Shown here piece by piece: positions 53,663-61,563 of a DNA stretch of 64,000 nucleotides (its first letter is position 1; every line of letters starts with the position of its first letter). Under the pieces are notes generated by a model that was not told the DNA's origin, made no database searches, and worked only from the letters and a program-made list of their open reading frames with translations. A program made the position numbers and the translations under genes. The DNA is from an uncultured Lachnospiraceae bacterium (GTDB lineage: Bacteria; Bacillota; Clostridia; Lachnospirales; Lachnospiraceae): assembly GCA_947384285.1 (NCBI GenBank), contig CANDGI010000002.1, positions 100,401 through 164,400 of the forward strand, in the 5' to 3' direction.

Positions 53663-54742
53663 TTATCCTAATCTTTTTCCTGCTTCTAAAGGAAATCCCC
53701 GCAGGAAAGCGTCTGCTTCCATCCGCTTTTTCCCTTCCAGCTGAAGCTCTTTTAAAATTAAAATGCCCTGACCAGTCTGCACTTCTATAGAATCTTTTAT
53801 AATCCTTACAATGGTTCCTGGCTCCTGCCCTGCTGGTTTTTCTTCCCATTCACTGCCTTTTGCCGATTCCTGCTTGATGCCGCAGGTTTCCGGAACAGAT
53901 GCCTGTTCCCCAGCAGCCGAACCGCAGGCTGCCGAAGCAGATACCTGTTCCCCAGCGGCCGCACCGCAGGTTTCCGGGGCAGACACCTGCTCCTGGGCAG
54001 CTGCCTTCCAGATTTTCAATGTCTTTCCATCCAGATGGGTGTAGGCGCTGGGCCATGGATTCAGCCCACGCACCAGGCGTTCCAGCTCCTGGGCTGATTT
54101 TGTCCAATCCATCTCCCCCAGCTTCTTTTTTATCATCTTTGTGTGGGTGGCTTCCTCATGGTTCTGGGGCGTGTAGACTGCTGTTCCCTTTGCAATGGCT
54201 TCCAAAGTCTGCACGCAAAGCTCTGCCCCCTTCTGGGCTAACCGTTCAAACAAGCTTCCGCCTGTCTCATCCTCCCTGAGCGCCACTTCTTCTTTCAAAA
54301 TCATATCTCCGGTATCTATGCCTTCGTCCATGCGCATGGTAGTGACTCCGGTTACCCTCTCCCCGTTAATCACCGCCCACTGGATCGGCGCCGCTCCCCG
54401 GTATCTGGGCAGCAGGGAGGCATGGACATTGATGCAGCCAAACCTAGGCATTTCGAGAATTTCTTTGGAAAGAATCTGCCCGAACGCCACCACCACAATG
54501 ATGTCCGCTCCCTGCTTCCTTAAATATTCCACGCATTCTGGATTCCGCACCTTTTTGGGCTGGTATACTTCAATTCCATGAGCCAGAGCCGCCTCTTTGA
54601 CCGGCGGCTGCTGCATCAGCTTTCCTCTGCCCTTGGGCTTATCCGGCTGAGTAACCGCCAGCACAACCTGATGGCCTGCCTCAATCAGCAATTCCAGCGT
54701 CCTAACTGAAAAATCCGGGGTTCCCATAAAAATTACTTTCAT
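53663..54742 (-). CDS. fmt: Methionyl-tRNA formyltransferase
   Basis: 359 aa, about 45 longer than usual. The catalytic domain is normal (FMGTPDFSVRTLELL, HASLLPRYRGAAPIQWA, TGVTTMRMDEGIDTGD). The C-terminal OB domain (YTHLDGKTLKIWKA to KELQLEGKKRMEADAFL) is split by an inserted Ala/Glu/Cys-rich stretch of three 14-residue repeats (53880-54005). It formylates initiator tRNA and pairs with the neighbouring deformylase gene. Confidence 0.94.
   Translation of the reverse strand: MKVIFMGTPDFSVRTLELLIEAGHQVVLAVTQPDKPKGRGKLMQQPPVKEAALAHGIEVYQPKKVRNPECVEYLRKQGADIIVVVAFGQILSKEILEMPRFGCINVHASLLPRYRGAAPIQWAVINGERVTGVTTMRMDEGIDTGDMILKEEVALREDETGGSLFERLAQKGAELCVQTLEAIAKGTAVYTPQNHEEATHTKMIKKKLGEMDWTKSAQELERLVRGLNPWPSAYTHLDGKTLKIWKAAAQEQVSAPETCGAAAGEQVSASAACGSAAGEQASVPETCGIKQESAKGSEWEEKPAGQEPGTIVRIIKDSIEVQTGQGILILKELQLEGKKRMEADAFLRGFPLEAGKRLG
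53880..54005 (-). repeat. Three in-frame 42-bp tandem repeats within fmt
   Basis: Units at 53880-53921, 53922-53963 and 53964-54005 encode variants of AAAGEQVSAPETCG. They are in frame, so copy number can vary without breaking the gene. They sit in a surface loop of the C-terminal domain. Confidence 0.85.
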
Positions 54743-54765
54743 TTTTTGTTCCCTCCATCTTACTT

Positions 54766-54858
54766 TTCATCCTCGTAAACAGTATCATGTACCAGCTCTC
54801 AAAGCTGGACATGCAGATTCGGTTTTTCCTATTCTTCATCCTCGTAAACAGCATCATG
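54766..54858 (-). repeat. Duplicated 3' end of def
   Basis: The 24 bp at 54835-54858, encoding the last residues of Def (HDAVYEDEE region), recur at 54766-54789 with one mismatch, there followed by a stop in the equivalent frame (HDTVYEDEK). The space between contains a CCAGCT/AGCTGG hairpin. This is a decayed tandem duplication in the def-fmt gap. Confidence 0.7.
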
Positions 54859-55302
54859 AAGAGGGCCTTCCATCTTTTCCACATACATATGCCCATCCAG
54901 GTGATCGATTTCATGGCAGAAGGCACGGGCTAAAAGCTCCTCCCCTTCCATCTCATACCGCTCCATCTCTTCGTCCCAAGCTTCTATTTTTACATAATAG
55001 GGCCTTGTCACTGTTCCAGCCTTCCCCGGCAGGCTCAAGCAGCCCTCGTCTCCCGTCTGCGATCCACGGCTTGCAATGACCCGGGGATTAATCATCACAA
55101 TGGGGCCGTCCCCGATGTCAACCACCGCCAGCCGCTTTAAAATTCCCACCTGGGGCGCTGCAAGCCCTACCCCATTCCCATCATACATGGTCTCCAACAT
55201 GTCATCAATCAATTGCTGTATCTTTGGGGTTACCTCTTTTACCTCCCTGCATTTCTTTTTCAGCAAGTCATCGCCCATCTGGCGAATATTCCTTAAAGCC
55301 AT
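54829..55302 (-). CDS. def: Peptide deformylase
   Basis: 157 aa. The three metal motifs are GVGLAAPQVG, EGCLSLPG and CHEIDHLDGHM. It removes N-formyl groups from nascent proteins. GGAGGAAGG precedes the start. Located 18 bp after priA, before fmt. Confidence 0.96.
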   Translation of the reverse strand: MALRNIRQMGDDLLKKKCREVKEVTPKIQQLIDDMLETMYDGNGVGLAAPQVGILKRLAVVDIGDGPIVMINPRVIASRGSQTGDEGCLSLPGKAGTVTRPYYVKIEAWDEEMERYEMEGEELLARAFCHEIDHLDGHMYVEKMEGPLHDAVYEDEE

Positions 55303-55320
55303 AATTCCTTCCTCCTCAAT

Positions 55321-57567
55321 CTAAAAACCGTTCATCGGATTAAAATCAAACTGTATCGTTACGCTTGCAAATTCCCGGTGGCTGCTCACAAACTTCTCCA
55401 GCACATCCTTTATCTTCACCAGCTCCTGGTAATCTTCATGCTTAAAATAAATCACCTTTTTATAAATATCCTTCACCTTTGCCACTGCGGCGTTAGCCGG
55501 GCCAATCACCGATAAACCAGAAAGCTTTCCGTTCTCCTTTGCCTGGCGCACCTTCTTTCCTAAAAGTTCTGCGCTTAACAATGCCGTCATCTCATCCGGG
55601 GATGCCACAAGCATTACCAGCATATGGCCGCAGGGAGGATAATCCATCAACCTCCGGCACTCAATTTCCGTCTCATAAAATTTTACATAATCCTGCCGGC
55701 CTGCCAATTGGATGCAATAATGATCTGGACTGTAGGTCTGCACCACCACTTCCCCAGGCAGCCTGCCCCGGCCTGCCCGGCCTGCCGCCTGGGCAAGAAG
55801 CTGGAAGGTCCGCTCCGCTGCATGGAAATCACTGACGTACAAGGATAAATCCGCCGCCAGCACGCCTACCAGCGTCACATTGGGAAAATCATGGCCTTTC
55901 ACAATCATCTGGGTTCCGATCAGGATATCCGCTTCCTGGTTGGCAAAGGAGGACAAAATCTTCTCGTATCCCGCTTTATTCCTGGTGGTATCAAAATCCA
56001 TCCGCAATACCCTTGCCTCTGGAAATTTCTTTTTTACAATCTCTTCTATCTTCTGGGTTCCTGCATGAAAACCGCTGATATATTTGGAACCGCACTCTGG
56101 GCAGGCCTTCGGCGCTATCTCCTCATATCCGCAATAATGGCATACCATCCTTCCGTTGTTATGCTGGCTTAAGGAAACATCACAGTGGGGGCATTTCAGC
56201 ACATGCCCGCAAGCGCGGCAGGAAACAAAGCCTGCCATTCCCCGGCGGTTGATAAACAGCATAATCTGCTGATGCTGTTTTAATCTGTCAGCCATCAATT
56301 CCTGGAGCCTTCCGCTTAAAATGGAACGGTTGCCCTGCTTTAATTCTTCCCGTAAATCTATAATCTCACACTCTGGCAAGGGTTTTTCTTCAATTCTTTT
56401 TTCTAATTCCAGCAGTTCATATTCTCCCTGCCGCGCCTTGTAATAAGTGTCCAGGGATGGGGTTGCAGAACCAAGCACAACGGCTGCCCCTGCCATTTTG
56501 GCTCGTTGGATGGCTGTCTCCCTGGCATGGTAACGGGGAACTGTTTCACTCTTATAGCTGGTTTCATGCTCCTCGTCTATTACAATAATCCCTAAATTTG
56601 AAAATGGTGTGAACAGCGCAGAACGTGGGCCGATCATCACGTCCAATTCCCCGTTTTTTGCCCGTTCAAACTGGTCGTACCGTTCCCCTGCGGACATTTT
56701 GGAATTTAAGATAGACACCCGTTCCCCAAACCTTTGGTAAAACCGTACCACAGTCTGGTAAGTAAGGGCAATTTCCGGTATCAGCACAATGGCCTGCTTT
56801 CCACTGTTTACTACCTTTTCAATTACTTCTATGTATACCGCAGTTTTTCCGCTTCCAGTGACACCATGAATCAGCCAGGTACGGGGATTCCCTTTGGAAA
56901 TCTCCTGCCAGATTTGGTCCACAGCCTCCTGCTGCCCCTGGTTCAATATCTGCCGCTTCTTTTCCTGCTTGAACGCTTCCCCAAAGGGGCTTCTGTATTT
57001 CCGCTTCTCCTCCACGTAGAGAATCCCAAGTTCTTTCATGGCGCGCACCACGGAAGCTGTGATATTCAGCTTGCCTGTTACCGCTTCGTAGGGCAGGGGG
57101 CTTTGCTCCATCAATGCCAAAAGAAGCCTTGCCCTGGCTTTGTGGTTCTTCTTTTCAAACAGCGCAAGCTGCTCCCTGGCCTGTGTTTCATCCAGATTCA
57201 AGGTTACAAAACGCTGTTTTTTCTCTTTTGTTTTCTGCTTGATGGGAAGCACGGTTTTTAAGGCATGGTTCATGGTTCCCCCGTAATTCTTCCGCATCCA
57301 GCCTGCAAGGGCAATCAGCTGGGATTCAATGGAAATGCTTCCTTCCACAAGCCCTGCGATTTCTTTTATTTTTTCCACGTCATACTCTGGCGCATCGGTC
57401 AGCTCTACCACATAGCCCGTGGTTTTCCGGGAGCCGTTTCCAAAAGGAATTTCCACCTGCATCCCTGGGGAAAGCTTTTCCTTCAACTGCTCCGGTACTC
57501 TGTACTGAAAGGTTTTATCCAGTTTTTCATGAGAAATATCTATAATAATATTGGCATATTCCGCCAT
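55321..57567 (-). CDS. priA: Primosomal protein N' (replication restart helicase)
   Basis: 748 aa. N-terminal 3'-DNA-binding domain, then helicase motifs GVTGSGKTAVY, IVIDEEHETSY and GSATPSLDTYY. The zinc sites are CRACGHVLKCPHC and CHYCG...CPECGS. It reloads replication forks. Second gene of the operon after murE. Confidence 0.96.
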   Translation of the reverse strand: MAEYANIIIDISHEKLDKTFQYRVPEQLKEKLSPGMQVEIPFGNGSRKTTGYVVELTDAPEYDVEKIKEIAGLVEGSISIESQLIALAGWMRKNYGGTMNHALKTVLPIKQKTKEKKQRFVTLNLDETQAREQLALFEKKNHKARARLLLALMEQSPLPYEAVTGKLNITASVVRAMKELGILYVEEKRKYRSPFGEAFKQEKKRQILNQGQQEAVDQIWQEISKGNPRTWLIHGVTGSGKTAVYIEVIEKVVNSGKQAIVLIPEIALTYQTVVRFYQRFGERVSILNSKMSAGERYDQFERAKNGELDVMIGPRSALFTPFSNLGIIVIDEEHETSYKSETVPRYHARETAIQRAKMAGAAVVLGSATPSLDTYYKARQGEYELLELEKRIEEKPLPECEIIDLREELKQGNRSILSGRLQELMADRLKQHQQIMLFINRRGMAGFVSCRACGHVLKCPHCDVSLSQHNNGRMVCHYCGYEEIAPKACPECGSKYISGFHAGTQKIEEIVKKKFPEARVLRMDFDTTRNKAGYEKILSSFANQEADILIGTQMIVKGHDFPNVTLVGVLAADLSLYVSDFHAAERTFQLLAQAAGRAGRGRLPGEVVVQTYSPDHYCIQLAGRQDYVKFYETEIECRRLMDYPPCGHMLVMLVASPDEMTALLSAELLGKKVRQAKENGKLSGLSVIGPANAAVAKVKDIYKKVIYFKHEDYQELVKIKDVLEKFVSSHREFASVTIQFDFNPMNGF

Positions 57568-57583
57568 CGCTCCATCACCTGTG

Positions 57584-59056
57584 TTATCTTTCCTGTGCCA
57601 GTTCTTCCAAAACCTCCTGAATCAGCACACGTTCATCCATCGGGTACTTTCTTCCTTTGATTTCCTGGTAATCCTCATGGCCTTTCCCTGCAAGCACAAT
57701 CACATCCCCCGGCTGTCCATGGGCAATCACGTATTTGATGGCTTCCTTCCGGTCGATGATTTCCACATAGCTTCCACGGGTTTTGGCCATTCCCGCCTTA
57801 ATGTCGTCGATGATAGCCTGGGGTTCCTCAAATCTTGGATTATCCGAGGTAATTACCGTCAAATCCGCATAATTGCCGGAAACCTCTCCCATCTCATAGC
57901 GGCGCAGCTTGGAACGGTTGCCACCGCACCCAAACAGGCATACCAGGCGTCCCGGCTCGTATTCCTTCAAGGTTTTCAACAAACTCTCCAGGCTCATGGC
58001 ATTGTGGGCGTAATCAATCATCAGCGTAAATTTTTCCGACACTGGAATCATCTCAATCCGCCCTTTTACCTTGGCCTCCTTCAGCGCCTGCCTGATATTT
58101 TCCTCCGTCACCTTAAAATGGCGGCAGATGGCAATTGCTGTCAGCGAATTATATACGCTGAACTTTCCTGGCACATCGATTTCCACTTCCATATCCACAA
58201 GCCCTTTTGCGTGATAGGTTACCCCCAGATACCCTGGCTTTTCCACCAGCTGGGTATGCTCTGCCCGCAAATCCGCCTCCGGGGAAAACCCAAAAGTTTC
58301 TATTTGGCAGGTGTGGCCCTCTATGACCTTTTCCCAGTGTTCATCATCCTTGTTGATAATCCCGATCCGGCACTGCCGAAACAGCATCCCCTTACATGAT
58401 AAATATTCCTCAAAAGAAGCGTGTTCATTTGGCCCGATATGGTCTGGCTCCAGGTTGGTAAAAATTCCTATCTCAAAGGTAAAGCCTGCGGTGCGGTGCA
58501 TCATAAGCCCCTGGGAAGACACTTCCATCACCACGCACTGGCATCCATTTTCTACCATCTGATGAAAATAATCCTGTACAATATAAGATTCCGGCGTAGT
58601 ATTATTGGCCGGAATTACCTTCTCTCCGATAATTGCTTCAATCGTACCGATTAATCCCACCTTATATCCAGCCCGCTCTAAAATAGATTTCACCATATAG
58701 GTGGTGGTGGTTTTGCCCTTGGTTCCGGTAACGCCGATCACCTTCAGCTTCTCTGCCGGATGGTGGAACCAGGCTGCCGAGGCCAGCGCCAGCCCATACC
58801 GGGTGTCATCCACTTTGATAACCGTAACGGAATCCGGCGCTGTTACCTCCTCCTGCACCAACACCGCTGCCGCGCCTTTTTCTGCCACCTCATGGATATA
58901 AGCATGGCCGTCTGCCGCAGCGCCTTTGATGCACACAAAAAGGCAGCCCTTCGACACTTTCCTGGAATCATATACAAGGCCTGTAATCTCTAACTCTGTT
59001 TTCCCCTGGACTACCTGGTAATCCATTCCTTCCAACAGTCTATTTAACTTTTCCAT
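57584..59056 (-). CDS. murE: UDP-MurNAc-tripeptide synthetase (meso-DAP adding)
   Basis: 490 aa. The ATP loop is VTGTKGKTTTTYM, and the amino-acid specificity motif is DNPR (ITSDNPRFEEP), which selects meso-diaminopimelate over lysine, in keeping with ddh and lysA nearby. I chose the ATG at 59056 (AGAGG 8 bp upstream); an in-frame ATG nine codons earlier lacks a site. First gene of the 12-gene operon. Confidence 0.95.
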   Translation of the reverse strand: MEKLNRLLEGMDYQVVQGKTELEITGLVYDSRKVSKGCLFVCIKGAAADGHAYIHEVAEKGAAAVLVQEEVTAPDSVTVIKVDDTRYGLALASAAWFHHPAEKLKVIGVTGTKGKTTTTYMVKSILERAGYKVGLIGTIEAIIGEKVIPANNTTPESYIVQDYFHQMVENGCQCVVMEVSSQGLMMHRTAGFTFEIGIFTNLEPDHIGPNEHASFEEYLSCKGMLFRQCRIGIINKDDEHWEKVIEGHTCQIETFGFSPEADLRAEHTQLVEKPGYLGVTYHAKGLVDMEVEIDVPGKFSVYNSLTAIAICRHFKVTEENIRQALKEAKVKGRIEMIPVSEKFTLMIDYAHNAMSLESLLKTLKEYEPGRLVCLFGCGGNRSKLRRYEMGEVSGNYADLTVITSDNPRFEEPQAIIDDIKAGMAKTRGSYVEIIDRKEAIKYVIAHGQPGDVIVLAGKGHEDYQEIKGRKYPMDERVLIQEVLEELAQER

Positions 59057-59092
59057 TCTATTTCCTCTCTTCAATAAAAGCATACTCGCTTT

Positions 59093-59121
59093 ATTATATG
59101 ATATATTTATTGATTTGGCAA
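59093..59121 (-). promoter_or_regulatory. Sigma-A promoter of the murE-thiN operon
   Basis: TTGCCA (59116-59121) and a perfect TATAAT (59093-59098) with a 17-bp spacer on the minus strand, about 37 bp before the murE ATG. Confidence 0.8.
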
Positions 59122-59169
59122 GTTTGGGAATAGAACAAAGTGTGCACTTATCATGTTTTCCGATAAGAT

Positions 59170-59206
59170 AAAAAAGGCGTAAAGCCCCGCTGTCTTACGC
59201 CTTTTC
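59170..59206 (-). terminator. Terminator after the lysA transcript
   Basis: AAAAGGCGTAA (59172-59182) pairs perfectly with TTACGCCTTTT (59195-59205), 12-nt loop, with a T6 run on the minus strand. It separates the lysA unit from the murE operon. Confidence 0.85.
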
Positions 59207-59229
59207 TACATTCCCACCTTTTTGCCAGG

Positions 59230-59317
59230 CCGCCATTTTCTCCGCTGCCAATTACTTCCCGCCGCCATTTTCTCCGCTGCCAGTTACTTCCCGCCGCCAT
59301 TCTCTCTGCTGCCAGTT
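59230..59317 (-). repeat. 32-bp tandem repeats at a gene 3' end
   Basis: 2.75 units of 32 bp (59230-59253 partial, 59254-59285, 59286-59317) overlap the end of the gene at 59252-59632. Because 32 is not a multiple of 3, each unit is read in a different frame and a change in copy number would change the C-terminus and stop. Confidence 0.85.
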
Positions 59318-59632
59318 GTTTTTTGCCGCTATCCACCTCTTCGGTTCTTGTTCCCAAAGATCGTTCAGCCAATCAATTCCTTTTTGGATGCCCTCTTCTG
59401 AAAAATCCGCCGCAAGCCTCTGCTTTTTCTCTTCCGGCGTTGCATCAAATCCATAAGGGCCTTCCCAGGCGGCCACTTCCAATTGCTGGATTTCTTTTCC
59501 TTTTTCTTCCCCCTCTTTGGGCGGCAGCTGCTTCTTTTGGACAGCAAACCGGAAGCGCAGTCCTTCATAGCTTCCGGTAAACGTGGTTTTTTTCAGATAG
59601 GGAATGGATAGAATATCTTTCCGCTCTATCAT
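59252..59632 (-). CDS. Uncharacterised protein with repeat-encoded C-terminus
   Basis: 126 aa. Residues 1-~100 look like a folded domain (FTGSYEGLRFRFAVQKKQLP, VAAWEGPYGFDATPEEKKQ, GIQKGIDWLNDLWEQEPKRW), family not recognised. The last ~22 residues (NNWQQREWRREVTGSGENGG) are encoded by 32-bp tandem repeats. The ATG overlaps the lysA stop (ATGA), so it is translationally coupled to lysA. Confidence 0.7.
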   Translation of the reverse strand: MIERKDILSIPYLKKTTFTGSYEGLRFRFAVQKKQLPPKEGEEKGKEIQQLEVAAWEGPYGFDATPEEKKQRLAADFSEEGIQKGIDWLNDLWEQEPKRWIAAKNNWQQREWRREVTGSGENGGGK

Positions 59633-60903
59633 CTTTTTTTCCTGTCCTTTAAAATGTCAAAGCAGTCAAAGGTTGCAAAATAGTCTTCCGGCGTCTCCGC
59701 CCGCCGAATCAGCTGGACGTCTCCATCCTCCTTTAGCAGAAGCTCTGCTGACTTTAACTTTCCATTATAATTGTAACCCATGGAAAATCCATGTGCGCCG
59801 GTATCATGAATCAACAGCAAATCCCCTATCTCGATTTTAGGAAGCATCCGGTCAATGGCAAATTTATCATTATTTTCACAGAGGGAGCCTGTAATATCAT
59901 ATTTATGGTCGCATGCCTGGTTCTCCTTCCCCATCACGGTGATGTGGTGATAAGCCCCGTACATCGCCGGGCGCATCAAATTCACTGCACAGGCGTCGCA
60001 GCCGATATATTCTTTGTGGGTATGCTTCTCATGGATGGCGGTTGTGACCAGGCAGCCAAAGGGCCCCAGCATGAATCTTCCCAGCTCTGTGTAAATTGCC
60101 ACATCCCCCATGCCTGCCGGGACGAGGATTTCCTCATAAACCTTCCGTACCCCTTCCCCGATGGCATAGATATCATTGGGCTCCTGGTCGGGATGGTAGG
60201 GTATTCCGATTCCACCGGATAAATTGATAAAGCGGATGTCTGCGCCTGTCTCCTCTTTTAATTTTACCGCCACCTCAAACAAGGTTTTCGCCAGGATTGG
60301 ATAATATTCATTGGTCACCGTATTGCTTGCTAAAAATGCATGGATTCCAAAATGTTTGGCGCCTTTTTCCTTTAATACCCGGAATCCTTCAAACAGCTGT
60401 TCCGTGGTAAATCCGTATTTTGCATCTCCTGGGTTATCCATAATGCTGTTGCTGATTTTAAACACGCCCCCTGGATTGTAGCGGCAGCTGATGGTTTCTG
60501 GAATAGATCCAATGGTTTTTTCCAGAAAATCAATGTGGGTAAAATCATCCAGGTTGATGATAGCCCCAATCTCGTTGGCAAACTGGAACTCACTGGCTGG
60601 CGTGGCATTGGAGGAAAACATGATATCCTGCCCGTCAAAATGCAGTGCATCTGCCAGCATCAATTCGGTCATGGAAGAACAATCGCAGCCGCAGCCGCAT
60701 TCTTTTAAAATATTGATTAAAAATGGGTTGGGCGTAGCCTTTACCGCAAAATATTCCTTAAATCCCGGATTCCAGGAAAAGGCTTCCTTTAAAGCCTTTG
60801 CATTGGCGCGGATTCCTTTTTCATCATACAAATGAAATGGGGTGGGATATTCCTTTACAATCTGGTCTAACTGTTCTTTTGCCACAAAGGGTTCTTTTTT
60901 CAT
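59629..60903 (-). CDS. lysA: Diaminopimelate decarboxylase
   Basis: 424 aa, PLP-dependent, fold III. The PLP lysine is in YFAVKATPNPF; further motifs are CDCSSMTELMLA, GIHAFLASNT, NLSGGIGIPYHP, ELGRFMLGPFG and a C-terminal CENNDKFA with the partner-subunit cysteine. It makes lysine from meso-DAP. The sequence is of the divergent clostridial type, so relaxed specificity is possible. The ATG at 60903 with AAGGAG is preferred to a far-upstream frame start. Confidence 0.88.
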   Translation of the reverse strand: MKKEPFVAKEQLDQIVKEYPTPFHLYDEKGIRANAKALKEAFSWNPGFKEYFAVKATPNPFLINILKECGCGCDCSSMTELMLADALHFDGQDIMFSSNATPASEFQFANEIGAIINLDDFTHIDFLEKTIGSIPETISCRYNPGGVFKISNSIMDNPGDAKYGFTTEQLFEGFRVLKEKGAKHFGIHAFLASNTVTNEYYPILAKTLFEVAVKLKEETGADIRFINLSGGIGIPYHPDQEPNDIYAIGEGVRKVYEEILVPAGMGDVAIYTELGRFMLGPFGCLVTTAIHEKHTHKEYIGCDACAVNLMRPAMYGAYHHITVMGKENQACDHKYDITGSLCENNDKFAIDRMLPKIEIGDLLLIHDTGAHGFSMGYNYNGKLKSAELLLKEDGDVQLIRRAETPEDYFATFDCFDILKDRKKR

Positions 60904-61061
60904 ATACTCTATCTCCTTATTCTTTAAATTCTTTCTTCTATTTGAAATACAAAGGTCAAGACCGGATAACCCTTTGCCACGCAAACTGGGCAGCGTTCCG
61001 GCAAACCTTTCCTGTGTATCGAAATATGGATTGTCCATTCTAGATTACATAAAATGGAATC

Positions 61062-61553
61062 TTACTGGCAATGGAGGATAATCTTCCCTGCCGCCCTGCT
61101 GGCTGGCACATCAATCACCCGCTGGTTGGAGCTTCCCCTCCAATGCAGCTTGGCATCTTTCTTCTCCACCTCAAATTCCCCATCCACCAGCACGTCTATA
61201 TCTTTCATAACTTCCAGAGAATCTATGGCTTCCCACAAAAACCCAGTGTACAGCCAAATAGTTTTTTCTGCAAATTTCTCTCTGATTTCCCGGATCAGCT
61301 TGGATACATCCAGGCGGTTGCTATAGTACAAAGGGTCGCCTCCGCTAAAGGTTATCCCTGAGATATAGTCTCTGGCAAGCTCTGTAAAAATTTCCTGCTT
61401 TGCCGCCTCGTCAAACAAAAGCCCGCCGTTGGGATCCCAGGTAATGGGATTGTGGCACTCCCTGCAGCAATGGGAGCACCCGGACACCCATAAGACTACC
61501 CGAAGCCCGTCACCGTTTAGCATATCGTCTTTTGTTATATTGTGGTATCTCAT
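61062..61553 (-). CDS. nrdG: Anaerobic ribonucleotide reductase activating protein
   Basis: 163 aa radical SAM activase. The cluster cysteines are in WVSGCSHCCRECHNP (CxxxCxxC type), with GGDP (FSGGDPLYY) for SAM. It installs the glycyl radical on NrdD, whose gene ends 10 bp upstream. AAGGAG precedes the ATG at 61553. Confidence 0.95.
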   Translation of the reverse strand: MRYHNITKDDMLNGDGLRVVLWVSGCSHCCRECHNPITWDPNGGLLFDEAAKQEIFTELARDYISGITFSGGDPLYYSNRLDVSKLIREIREKFAEKTIWLYTGFLWEAIDSLEVMKDIDVLVDGEFEVEKKDAKLHWRGSSNQRVIDVPASRAAGKIILHCQ

Positions 61554-61563
61554 AAATCTCTCC

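Noticed and set aside
59230-59317. Regular repeats that could suggest a CRISPR array
   Set aside because: Units are contiguous without spacers, and no cas genes are present.
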